Source of the DNA: Simmondsia chinensis
Lineage: Eukaryota > Streptophyta > Magnoliopsida > Caryophyllales > Simmondsiaceae
NCBI GenBank assembly: GCA_018398585.1
Contig: JAGTTD010000001.1
Coordinates: 10,790,501-10,854,500, forward strand
DNA length: 64,000 nt
Direction: 5' to 3'
In this document: piece by piece, positions 53,720-63,540 of the stretch
Position numbering within the stretch: the stretch's first letter is position 1
How the letters are laid out: every line of letters begins with the position of its first letter
Notes under the pieces: generated by a model
Told to the model about the DNA's origin: nothing
The model's input: only the letters and a program-made list of their open reading frames with translations
Databases searched by the model: none
Made by a program: the position numbers and the translations under genes

Positions 53720-53828
53720 GCGCAGCTTGCTTCTTCAACCAAAAATATCACACTTAAAAAAAATTGCATTAATGAAATGAGAGGGAAAAAATCCTGCGCA
53801 GCTTGCTTCTTCAACCAAAAATATCACA
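53720..53828. repeat. 33-bp direct repeat
   Basis: GCGCAGCTTGCTTCTTCAAC with CAAAAATATCACA occurs identically at 53720-53752 and 53796-53828, 43 bp apart. Confidence 0.92.
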
Positions 53829-54310
53829 AGTGCTTCCTGTTCTCCCTATTCATCTTCTATATTGATTTGGGTTCTCTCCATCGGCTTGGGAATCCTGCTG
53901 CTCACACGTCACCTCCTCCTCTCCCTCTGGGTTAGGTATGCTATGGTTCATCCTTTTTTTTTTTTCCCCTATTTTGCAATTACATCTCGGGTTTCGGCCT
54001 TGCGGGGGTGGCCGGTGTTAATGGTGGCTGCATTCTTTGGTCTTGTTTGTAATTACATGTTAATTTAGATTACTGTTTGGAGGTTTCCTTTTATACATTT
54101 ATGACTTTTAGTGACTTTTAATCATTTTTATTCTAATCTGAAGTGTCCTAACATTATTCTTAAGTCCATGTGTCTTTAGATAAAGAGTTTTGGGGGCTTT
54201 GTTGACATAGTTCTAGAGGCTAGAGGGCTTTACCTTATTAGTTCATGTTTGTGTTATGATTCAAGCTAATCTTGAATCAAAACCTAGGGTTTAAAGAAGA
54301 TAAAAGAGGA

Positions 54311-54470
54311 ATTTGGGAGTTAGATGACAAGGGAGAGTTTGTTATTCGTCATGGAGAAAGTGCAGGTGGGATCCACTTTGTTTGGGATGGAGAGGCTGAG
54401 GTTTATGGACATTTTGAGGATGAAATACGGCCTGAGTTCCAACTGAAGCATTATTATTATTTTGGAAATG
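54311..54470 (+). pseudogene. Exon fragment like peroxisomal acyl-CoA thioesterase (cNMP-binding domain)
   Basis: In the parent family this segment is the N-terminal cyclic-nucleotide-binding-like domain of plant acyl-CoA thioesterase II proteins, which hydrolyse acyl-CoAs in peroxisomes. The frame reads LDDKGEFVIRHGESAGGIHF, then VWDGEAEVYGHFEDEIRPEF and QLKHYYYFGN, and stops at a GT (54471) suitable as a 5' splice site. The pattern K-G-[ED]-[YF]-V[IV]R...G.[YH]F.W.GEAEV.G...E..RPEFQLK.Y.YFG fits that family from memory. Neither the catalytic hot-dog domains nor a start are nearby. It appears to be a fragment captured by the CACTA element. Confidence 0.7.
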
Positions 54471-54479
54471 GTGAGTTGT

Positions 54480-55550
54480 GCAACTCTTGGTTCTTTTGGC
54501 TGAGTCCATTGGTAGAATTTAGGGAAACATAGATAAAGGATTTTATGTCAGCCTTGGTCAGTTGAAACTTGAAAAAAAAAAACATATGAAAAGGTACAGG
54601 AAGGGAATATGTTGAAAACCTTAGAATTTCTTTAGTAGAAGTTTCCCTTTTCCCTTTTACTGCTAACTTGGTAAAAGTAGCTTTTCTACAAATCTAACAG
54701 TATTTTACTATTTGCTCGAAAGAAATTCTATTGGTAAATGAACTTTTTCGTGTGAAGCTGTGAAGGTATTAGATGAGAATGAAATATCCAAACAACAGGA
54801 ACAAGGTTGAGGGACATGAAGCTCAAAACTGAGTTTGCTTTATTTATGCCTCAGCTTGTTAGATATTTAGAAAACTAAATAGCGTAAAACATACAATAAA
54901 CAATACCAAGTTGGGATATGTAAACTTTAGAGACAACTTCTTTTATTTTATAATGGTTGTGTTACTGTGCATTGCATACATGAGAAAAGAAGGGTATAAG
55001 TTGCGATGATGCTTTGAGTTGGCAAATTGGTCGCTAACCTTATTTCTTAGGGGGTCCGAGCAGGGGACCTTAGGGTGTGATATTACTGGGGATGACCCTA
55101 CTGTATCATGCTTCGAGGACTTGGTGACATCAACATATTTGAAGGCATTGGACCTTAAGCTGTCGGCTAATCATGAACTGGTGTCTTGGTTTGTGAGTTA
55201 AGAAGAGTTGGGGTTGTTGTCATAGTTGATCTCTCTCGTCAAAAGCTTCCAACTCTTGTCTAGAAAACACTAGTAGAAGAATGGTAGCTAAAAGTCACGA
55301 GCCCAATATCTGTACCGCCCTCTTTCAACTCATTCTTCACTTTTATGATTATATATAATACTTCAAATATGGCTTATAAAATTCAAACCATTATAAAGTT
55401 AAAAAGATTTGAGGATTGAGGATGAGTTATTTTAATTTCACTTATGGGTGTATCCGCTTTGTTTCTAACACATTTGAAATGTGATTTAAAGTTGAGCTTA
55501 TTTACTCCTATGAGGTTGTACCTTTTTAATAGTTAGGTTAATTGTGTAAA
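54480..55550. other. CACTA 1 interior, no recognised gene
   Basis: A 60-codon frame at 55019-55201 (GCDITGDDPTVSCFEDLV) has an ordinary protein-like composition and might be another captured exon, but I do not recognise it. Confidence 0.35.
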
Positions 55551-55566
55551 AGACAATAAAAATACA

Positions 55567-55723
55567 ACAACAATAACAGTCCCAGTGCCACAGGGGCTCC
55601 TGTTTGCACAAGGTCTAGGGAGTAGGTTGTACGCAGCCTTACCCCACCAGAGTGAGACCCTGACGAGATGCTGTTTCTGACAGAGTTCGCAGGGTCCGGG
55701 GGGTAGGATGTACAACAACAACA
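55567..55723 (-). mobile_element. 5'-truncated RTE-clade LINE 3' end
   Basis: Flanked by 14-bp TSDs ACAATAAAAATACA (55553-55566, 55724-55737). The minus strand shows GGTAAGGCTGCGTACAACC and ends GGGACTGTTATTGTTGTTGT, as in the copies at 7568 and 15473. Confidence 0.8.
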
Positions 55724-56201
55724 ACAATAAAAATACAGGGGTATTTGTGGACAAGCTATGCTTCTCAAAATTGGGGCGGCATTGTTGGTAGAGGTAGATT
55801 ATAATGTAGCAGTGGGTGGTATCATGACAGTTTGTTATTGTTGCATTTTGTAATTTTGAATATACCTTGTCTTTAACTCTTTGTAAATTTTTCTATTTTA
55901 ATTAGTTGATTTTTAATTAAATACGAGCAAATTGTTTGCTTTCTGTGGTTGTTCTGCCTATTATCATCGCAATGAAGTGAAGAGAATGTGAAGAATAGTC
56001 TTTTATACATGAATGAATATAGATTTTGTTAGTCACATTAGAGCCCTTAAATTGGGTCCAAGGTTGGAACATTAGAGACCTTAAATTGGTGGATGAGTTT
56101 GATTGACTATGTTTTAGTTAATAAAAGAATTTTAATTTATTGTCGTCTGTTAAACTTTCAGTTTGTTTAACCCACTAATCGTATTTCTATAGTAGAAAAC
56201 T

Positions 56202-56550
56202 ATGGCAAAAAAGAAATGCACTCCAATACAAACCGGTAACTGCTCACATTCCCAAGAGGTGGAAATTTCTATCCAGGTGTATGAGTATGAAAAACAAAGG
56301 ATGACACGGATAGAACAAAATATGAAAAAAATGAAATCGGTAGGCCTTGTTGAAAAGGCTGATGCCTTGAAAAATGGAGTGGAGAAGAAACGAAAAAATT
56401 AAGGCTAGAAAATTTCAAGGCAAATGTTGATGAAGACAAGGACTATACACCTAATGATGATGTCGAAGACGAGAACTTAAATTACGCAAGTAGAGTTGGG
56501 AACAAGATTTCTAGAAGCAGAAGAACTGAGAATTCTCATTGTGTGAAGGT
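56202..56550 (+). pseudogene. Lys-rich exon(s), possible CACTA accessory gene
   Basis: The frame MAKKKCTPIQTGNCSHSQ continues EYEKQRMTRIEQNMKKMKSV and GLVEKADALKNGVEKKRKN, then a stop; in another frame DEDKDYTPNDDVEDENLNYA and GNKISRSRRTENSHC follow up to a splice-like GTGAAGG. A motif of the kind YE..R..RI..N..+M..LGL occurs in some plant transposon-linked proteins. It lies just before the transposase remnant. Assignment is tentative. Confidence 0.4.
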
Positions 56551-56800
56551 AGTCTCTCTTTATCTTTTCATGATTTTTATGTATATCTAAGTACTAATGC
56601 ATTGTCTTTTTTCATGTTCATTACTATCTTATATGAATTAGTGTAACTTTATATTTGTTCCTTTTGGTTGTTATTCTGACCAAAATTTTGTTGCATTATA
56701 TGTACTGCCTTATAATATAAAGTTCTTAAGCGTATTGTATTTCAAGTTACTATACATACTAATATCATTTTTTTATACAACTCCCAGATAGTTTTAAGCT

Positions 56801-57362
56801 ATGGAACAAATAGATAAGAGTTGGATGGATGCACCAAGATATAGTGATGCTTATATTAATGGAGTTGAAAAGTTTCTAGATTTTGCATTTTCTAAAGTAC
56901 ACGTTGATCATACCTCTGAGGAAGAAGATGAACCAGAAATCTTATGTCCTTGTGTAAAATGTTTGAATAGTTATTTTCACTACAGAGCTGTGGTATTTGA
57001 GCACTTGATAATTAAGGGGATCAAGAAAGGTTATAAAGTTTGGGATATTCACGGCGAAGGACTATCTTGTAGAATTGCTGGGTCTCAACAACACAGATGT
57101 GATATTATGCAAGATGATTGTGATTCTGTGAATGAGATGGTACATGAAATTTTTAGAGGGACGGTACAAGAAACTGCTAGCTTCAAAGCAGGAGAAGCTA
57201 GAAAAGGTCCTGATGCGAATACTAAAAGGTTCTTTAGATTGGTAGAAGATGCACAACAAAAGCTATATCCTGGATGTGAGAATTTTTCAGTGTTGTCTTT
57301 CATCATCCGACTTTATCATTTGAAGTGCAAACATGGGTGGAGCAATTCTTCATTTACTCCAC
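56801..57362 (+). pseudogene. CACTA transposase N-terminus (transposase-associated domain)
   Basis: Starts MEQIDKSWMDAPRYSDAYIN and GVEKFLDFAF, then ILCPCVKCLNSYFHY and HLIIKGIKKGYKVWDIHGEG: the [DR]+SWM...Y..GV..F, CPC..C and L...G....Y..W..HGE pattern of the transposase-associated domain at the start of En/Spm TNP2-type transposases. Then DANTKRFFRLVEDAQQKLYP, GCENFSVLSFIIRLYHLK and GWSNSSFT, the next conserved block. The reading breaks at about 57360 in an inverted repeat, with the catalytic domain missing. Wild-type proteins are several hundred residues longer. It is intact for about 185 codons but cannot be active. Confidence 0.85.
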
Positions 57363-57373
57363 CCATGTTTGCA
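57326..57373. repeat. 17-bp perfect inverted repeat at the transposase breakpoint
   Basis: TGCAAACATGGGTGGAG (57326-57342) and CTCCACCCATGTTTGCA (57357-57373) flank a 14-base loop. The right arm is where the transposase reading ends, so part of it is an inverted copy of transposase sequence. Confidence 0.9.
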
Positions 57374-57580
57374 AATGATTTTAGGACAAATTCAGCAAGC
57401 CTGTCCTAGTGTCACCGTTGGTGTATCAGTTTTTGGTGATTTATTGAATGACCAAAGATCCATTGCTCGTGGTTCTAGTACTTCTAATGCAATGCATTCA
57501 GTACATTTGCGATCTTCTGCAATCGCACATCAACCATTTCTACTTCAACAAAGAGCAAGTGAGGTATTACGTTAAATAAT
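57374..57580 (+). pseudogene. Unrecognised coding-like stretch after the transposase
   Basis: The frame reads GQIQQACPSVTVGVSVFGDL, then LNDQRSIARGSSTSNAMHSV. It may come from the second CACTA gene or be another captured exon; not recognised. Confidence 0.3.
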
Positions 57581-57615
57581 CCAAATGACTTCTTTTTATC
57601 TTGCTACTCAAAACT

Positions 57616-57707
57616 TGTTGATGCATATGATGAGGATGTTGCTTTTGCAAGTGCTCTAGAAACTTTTGGTGGAGGTCACAATGACCCTTTAAGTGTTGCT
57701 TTTGGAG
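57616..57707 (+). pseudogene. Exon like AGD3/VAN3-type ARF-GAP, BAR domain
   Basis: The translation LVDAYDEDVAFASALETFGG continues GHNDPLSVAFG and stops at GGAG|GTATCT, a fitting 5' splice site. The string AYD.D.AFASALETFGGGHNDP.SVAFGG is a highly conserved part of the BAR domain of plant class-1 ARF GTPase-activating proteins (AGD3 / VASCULAR NETWORK DEFECTIVE 3), which curve membranes and act in vesicle traffic. No other AGD exon is near. About 30 codons, without stops, lie inside the CACTA element next to its transposase remnant, which indicates capture of a gene piece. Confidence 0.8.
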
Positions 57708-57829
57708 GTATCTTAGTATACATCATTGCTAACTATTTGTTTGCATGATATCTCTTACTTTTTTTCAGCTTAGTTGCTGTCAGAATACCTAGATACTGGA
57801 CTAGTGCCTAGTCTGTAGCACTTTTGGTG

Positions 57830-58004
57830 GTATGTGTGGAGTAGAAGTTCTAGCACATTTGAGATGAGAAAGAAGTGAATTGAGATGAGAAATTAGAGAA
57901 ATAGGGATGAGAAATACAAGAATTAGATGAGAGAGAGAATGTTTGATCTCAAAAGAGTGTGTGTGATTTTAGTACCGTAAGGGCTTAAAAAAGATGCAAA
58001 CATT
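57830..58004 (-). mobile_element. LTR-like purine-rich fragment
   Basis: On the minus strand it is a CT-rich run (TCTCATCTAATTCTTG, TTTCTCATCCC) of the same style as the 3' halves of the LTRs at 40649 and 45935. It is probably a broken LTR of that family, next to the small LTR element. Confidence 0.45.
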
Positions 58005-59564
58005 TGTCATGACCCGAAGTGGACTCGGGTTATGACTTAGAAAGAATTAAGGGAATTAGAGTATGGGGGTAGGGAAGAACTAGAAATAGATGAGGAAGAG
58101 AAGAGAATTAGAGGGAGAAGTAGAGAGAACAGAATTGAGGGAGAAAGTATATGATTTGCATTAACATCATGAATGCCCAATACAATGTAATTGTCATCCT
58201 TATATACTAAGTACAAGTGCCAACCAACTCATTGACAACCTATTAACAAACCTATAACAACCTCAACTACTAACACAAGTACCAATCTTACTAAGTATAT
58301 ATGGATTTTTAATGCTCTTGTCTTCCAAGCTTGATAATTATCCAAGTAGTTTTGAAGTTGAAATTCCCACTGAGAATGACTTGGTAGAATGGCACTATAA
58401 TAAGGACTAGTTGGTTATGGATACCTCGTTATAGAAAAGGGGAATGCTTGTTGAGGTCATTGAAACTTTGTAGTAACAATAGCCCCATGATTCATGTAGA
58501 TTTATAGGACAGGGAAAGGGTGAGATAATACACTAAGAAGACTCGAGAAGAACTTGAAATTACAAAAAACTTTTGAAGATGACGTGAGCAACTTAATTTT
58601 AACTCAAATCTGATGTTTACCATCTTTTAAGCAAGCTAAACTATTTACCTTGTCTGTCATGATTGTCATGTTTTAAGGTAATTTGTTGAATTATTACCAT
58701 GACATGTTATGATCGACATGTTAAGATAAGAATTGTTGAATTATTACCTTGATCCAAGCTCTTAATTTCTTGTTTGAAAAAGACCATTTGGGACTAAGAT
58801 TGATTGCTACCTTAATCTCAAAGGTAGAGTGTAGTACCAACTTCAATTTCAACCATTTGTTACTTAGGACTTGTATGATTACTTGTGGTTTCTTAGGTGT
58901 AATTTTCAGTGGCATTACATCTTGTTCAATATCTTGTATTGCTTCCATTTTACCCTGAGTTGAAGCCAAGCTTGCTGTAACGAATTTCCTAGCATCTATA
59001 GAATCCAATTTATGATGATTCCTACTGCACTGCTTGACATGAATGTTCTGTTTTCCAATAACAAGAAGTTTTGAACTGAATTTTTTTTTGCCCTCACGCA
59101 TCAACCGAATTTCAATACAATGTGAAGCCAATTCTTGATGAACTTTGAATCTGAATTCCTGACCCAATTTGATCAAATGGCGTTTAATTTTGTGTGTTTT
59201 GGGTGCTCAAGATCGAGCTCTAATACCAATTGTCATGACCCGAAGTGGGCTCAGGTTATAACTTAGAAAGAATTAAGGGAATTAGAGTATGGGGTAGGGA
59301 AGAACTAGAAATAGATGAGGAAGAGAAGAGAATTAGAGGGAGAAGTAGAGAGAATAGAATTGAGGGAGAAAGTATATGATTTGCATTAACATCATGAATG
59401 CCCAATGCAATGTAATTGTCATCCTTATATACTAAGTACAAGTGCCAACCAACTCATTAACAACCTATTAACAAACCTATAACAACTATAACAACCTCAG
59501 CTACTAACACAAGTATCAATCTTACTAAGTATATACAATCTTACTAAGTAGTTTCATGATAACA
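58005..59564 (-). mobile_element. Small non-autonomous LTR element inside CACTA 1
   Basis: The LTRs are 59231-59564 (complete, minus-strand start TGTTATCATGAAAC, end GGGTCATGACA) and 58005-58302 (lacking about 30 bp at its start). A PBS, TGGTATTAGAGCTC (near 59228-59215), follows the right LTR. LTRs carry a minus-strand TATA (AGTATATAAGG) and CT-rich sequence. The 930-bp interior has one 151-codon frame (58721-59176) without any retroelement domain. No TSD was found. Confidence 0.8.
58721..59176 (-). CDS. Unrecognised frame inside the small LTR element
   Basis: 151 codons, Lys-rich: MIKLGQEFRFKVHQELASHC, and later QDIEQDVMPLKITPKKPQVI. It fills the interior of the non-autonomous LTR element and stays open, but no gag, protease or other domain was recognised. 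It may be chance or unknown cargo. Confidence 0.3.
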   Translation of the reverse strand: MIKLGQEFRFKVHQELASHCIEIRLMREGKKKFSSKLLVIGKQNIHVKQCSRNHHKLDSIDARKFVTASLASTQGKMEAIQDIEQDVMPLKITPKKPQVIIQVLSNKWLKLKLVLHSTFEIKVAINLSPKWSFSNKKLRAWIKVIIQQFLS

Positions 59565-60289
59565 TTTTGTATATTGTAAAAGGTGTTTCGAGGATTACGG
59601 GAGTTTGCGTTTCCGGCTTTAAGTTTGAGATGGACTCGTAGTCTAGAGACAAAAGGTAGCATTCAAATCTAATACATTCTAACTATCTTAGCTAATACTA
59701 ATGAGTTGAGTACATATAGTATTCATGATAGGCAATTGCTCTACTAATACTATGACTTGAATCCAAACCTTAACATCATGCTATTAATGTGAAATAATTT
59801 AGATTGCTCATCTTTTAGAAAGAGCTCATAAAAATCTTTTCATGTAACTTAAATATATACACATTTTAAATTAAGTGATATCATGAATCTTGTGACTACT
59901 ATATGATAATTATTGATTGTGGTATTATGTTATGCCTTTGAATACATGTTTAAAACTGTTTATTCTGAAACATGTGTTATACTGCAGGGGATGCAATCCA
60001 TGGAAGAAGAGGACGAAGAAGAAGATGACGAAGAGATTTAGCTTTTGAGAACAATGTTAAATTTGAAATTTGTGTCATACCATTTGTATTTTGAATATTC
60101 AAGTATGGTTATTGCTCATATTTCAATTCTAAGTTGTTACATTTTGGAACACGAGATATGTATTTTGTCACTTATCAACTACTGTTGATTATTTGTGAAA
60201 ATCAGTTTATGCAATTCATATAGATTTGATTAGTTGATTTTGCGGTTTTGATTCTTCGTTATGCAGCAATTCTTATCTTTGATACGACA
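59565..60289. other. CACTA 1 right interior
   Basis: A short exon-like reading (FRGLREFAFPALSLRWTRSL, 59586-59645) ends near a GT at about 59655, and an acidic end EEEDEEEDDEEI with stop lies at 60005-60041. Both could be remnants of CACTA or captured genes. Neither is identified. Confidence 0.35.
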
Positions 60290-60653
60290 TAGGCAATGCT
60301 TTGATTTCGTTGTACATGAAAGGCAATGGTTTGTAATGTGTTGCCTATTAAAGGCAACAATTTTTGTGTGTTACATAATATAGGCAACAGTTTTTGTGTG
60401 TTACCAAATATAGGCAACAGTTTTCTAATTGTTGCCAAGAACCGTTGCCTAAAACCGTTGCCTTTGGTAGAACCGTTGCCTATTTGGTAAAATTTTGAAA
60501 CTGTTGCCTATTGTTGAAAAAGCGTTGCCTATAGAATAGAAGACGCTTCCTAATGCAACGGTCATGCAATTGTCGCCTTAGACATAATGCAACGGTTATT
60601 TGTGAATGTGCAACGCTTTTTGATTGTTGGGTTAGCCCATTTATGTTGTAGTG
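60290..60653. repeat. Right subterminal repeats and end of CACTA 1
   Basis: TAGGCAACAGTTTT, AACCGTTGCCT and TGCAACGGT units recur in both orientations before the terminal TTATGTTGTAGTG. Confidence 0.87.
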
Positions 60654-60656
60654 TGG

Positions 60657-61243
60657 TCATCTTCCTCTCTCTATGCTCTTAATCTCACTTTGTTGTTAGA
60701 TTTCATTGTATCCTTTAGGCTATTTCAGTATACAATAAATAAATCTTAAGGAAAACAGTTCTCTACGTGCCTTGAAACTAGTGGTTGTTGTTGATACCTA
60801 TTCTACTATTTCCCTAATGAAATTTGTGTGTTTCTTCAAAATGTTCTAACAATGCTAACCTAAAGTTAGTCAATGCAAGCGTCTTTGCTTGAATAGACTT
60901 GCATCTCAATAACATACTTAGGGAAATCTAACTACTTAAACCATATCTTCCCCTCAACTTGAAAGGAAATCAATTTGACCATTATTAAGGACATTGCCCT
61001 TTTAGGCTTCTACTTGATGGTATGTGGTTTGCTTGAATTAGGAACATTCTTTGAGAAAACGCTTGAACTTCTCCCTCACTCATGATTGTCCTCAAGAAAC
61101 TTAGTACTTCTGAATTTATGCATTTGCAATCCATGTCAACGGCGTGCTCCTCAGCTAAGGGTGGATTTGAGATGATGGTAAAGCCATCACCTGGACAAGT
61201 GTCATCCTCATCGCTTTAAGGCATCTCCCCATGTCCTATCTAT
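60657..61243. other. Intergenic stretch, nothing recognised
   Basis: Probably retroelement-derived, but no domain could be read on either strand. Confidence 0.45.
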
Positions 61244-62110
61244 TGGGAACATATTTCAAAAATATTTCTCTAAACAAGCATAGCAGAAAAACGAATTAAA
61301 AAGTTTTTAATTTAAATCTAAAGCCAAGACCCAATGAACTATTTAATTGGATCTAAATCTTTCTCTAAAAGGTTTATAACATGACAAACAAGAATATTGA
61401 ATAAAATAAGTATAAAAATAGTATATAGAATTAACGAAACTAAGAAAAAATAGATTACATATCACATACTTAATTTAGAGATACCTGAATCACGAATCCC
61501 CATACCAACTTGAAGATCTAAAATTTGAAGAAAATTTCTTGATAGCTTATGGTCTTCTTCGCAATGAGCTCTTTTAGTAACGTAGCGTGGGCTCCAAAAA
61601 TACTTAACGTAGGAAAAATTTTCAGAACAAAATGTTTCCTTCAATCTTTCTGAAAAAAAAAATTTTAGAAAAATTATACTAAATTATAATTTTAAAACAA
61701 TTTTAGGGTTTTCGTCACGGGAGGAAACTAAGTTCCAAATTTTTTTTATTTTTTATAAACTCTCATGATAAAATATAGTATTTTTAAATAAAAAAACAAA
61801 AAAACGCACACATATTTAAACAAAAAAACTATTGGTGACATCAAAATCACCACCCATGTGTTCAAAATCACTACTCATGTACTCAAAATCACCACTCATA
61901 TACTCAAAACCACCAATAGTGTACTCAAACTCACCGCCCATGTACTCAAAACCACCAATACTGTACTCAAAATCACCGTCCATGCACTCAAAATCACCAA
62001 TAACATACTCAAAATCACCATCAATGTACTCAAAATCACCCCACATGTACTCGAAATCACAATACATGTACTCAAAATCATCGTTTATGTACTCAAAATA
62101 ATTGCGCATG
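61244..62110 (-). mobile_element. Long LTR copy 4, partial
   Basis: The segment from TGGGAACATATTTC matches LTR copy 3 from its TGTACGGGACG end through ATACTTAATTT(G/A)GA.ATACCTGAA and the GAAGAAA.TTCTTGA block. No PBS precedes it, so this is the outer end of an LTR. It runs into a minisatellite and is then lost. Confidence 0.75.
61850..62100. repeat. 21-bp minisatellite
   Basis: About 12 units of GTACTCAAAATCACC followed by six variable bases (usually ..CCAT or ..ACAT). The unit length is a multiple of three and lacks stops in several frames, so both strands appear open (e.g. repeated GDFEYM on the minus strand). I do not propose a gene. Confidence 0.9.
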
Positions 62111-62180
62111 AACTAAAAGTTTTTGGTCACTCAAAAATGCATGTGTATCAACACACAGATTTTGTGTGTCAACACAAAGA

Positions 62181-62461
62181 TGTGCCTTATATTTACGTAT
62201 TTTAGTCTTCACTCCTGCGAAATATTTGGCTTTTACATGTGTGTTTTGTTGTAATTTAGGTACATTTAGGCTTGGACTACAACGAAGCAAACAAGGTGGA
62301 AAAGCGACAGAATCAAGCATAATTGGGGCATATTTGAAGAATGCTTTGAGAAACCCAACAACGTGTGCCAAAAAGGACCAATCGGGTCATATTTCGGTAA
62401 CCTAAATAGGTTCTGTGGATAGTGAATATATATATATTATATAATATTATATATTATATAC

Positions 62462-62528
<67 letters not shown>

Positions 62529-63540
62529 TAATTGGCAGGGGAACACCGCACACACCGCATCGGCCACATCGGGACTTTTAAATAGCCAAAACCTAATTAT
62601 TTTAGGGATCTTTTCAGCCACACCTCTTCCCTTCCTCTCAAGCCCAAAGCCGCTACGAGATCTACGTGTTCTCAAATGCCGAAGCGCAGGTGGTTGGAGT
62701 ACTAGGAGGTTTCAGGCCCAGATCAATGTCAACACAAGATTGAGGGAGTCTTTACTTCGAGTTCGTTTTACGCATTGTTTTTCTTCGATTTGAATTACGT
62801 GATGTGTAAAACTCCTATGGACGAGTAGACGCTTTAGTTTAGGGATGAAGGACGAATAGTCGTCCGTATCTCCGTTTTGTATTTTGCTTGACGATAATTT
62901 AGTTATGTTATATTCGCACCCCTGTGGGGATTATTCATGATTGTTTGGTATTTCTGGATGTGTGCTTGTAGCCATATCTAGATCTTTAATGTTGCAGCGA
63001 TTAGGTTAGTGCTTGTAGCCTAGACAATAACATAACAGGATTTCACACGCGGCCAGGGTTGCGGTTGTACCCATTCCTGAACCCAATCTTTAATAACAGT
63101 TAATATTGAATAAGGAGTGATAAAGGAATTAAGTAGTGCTTAACCTATGCTACACTTATGGTGATAACGTAGGTTATGCCTTTAGACTAGTTCATTACCC
63201 TAAATCCTAATTTATTTATTAACCCAGGACTAGAGCTTGCAACCTAGGACCTTCAAATTGTCGTCCTAAGTAAAATATAATAATGGGATACGAATGGAGC
63301 TGCCTCGAATTGACTCCTTAAACTATCGTTAATTAAATTGACATCCCTTTCGTTGTTTAATTGCTTTTTTTTACTTGATCACTTGAACTAACCCAAAAAC
63401 AACTGATTTTTAACTATTCGTTAAGCGTTAGTTCTAACTTAACAACGATTCCCTGTGGACACGACCCGTATACCCAACGAAGCTACAATGAACTCGTACG
63501 CTTGCGAGTACACGACCTTAAAACAATCTTTAAAATCACA
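62181..63540 (+). mobile_element. Probable Tat/Athila-type Gypsy LTR
   Basis: It opens TGTGCCTTATATTTACG and contains near its end TTCCCTGTGGACACGACCCG and GCTTGCGAGTACACGACC, phrases usual just before the PBS in long plant Gypsy LTRs. A (TA)n tract splits it (62464-62523). No PBS or internal region follows, so it would be a solo LTR. Borders and TSD are not proven. Confidence 0.5.
62464..62523. repeat. (TA)n microsatellite
   Basis: About 29 TA units. Confidence 0.97.

Larger units (their letters stand above)
51623..60653. mobile_element. CACTA (En/Spm) transposon 1, carrying host-gene-like fragments
   Basis: The ends read CACTACAATATAAATGG on the left and, inverted, CACTACAACATAAATGG on the right; TGG flanks both sides (51620-51622, 60654-60656). 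Subterminal GCAACGGTT / AACCGTTGCC repeats lie at both ends (51645-51900, 60290-60610). The 9-kb interior holds a transposase remnant (56801-57362, plus strand), two fragments resembling unrelated host genes (54311-54470, 57616-57707) and later insertions: a LINE tail, an RTE end and a small LTR element. It would need transposase from another copy to move. Confidence 0.94.

Noticed and set aside
61816..62109. 97-codon frame with GDFEYM repeats
   Set aside because: Produced by the 21-bp minisatellite; both strands are open for the same reason.
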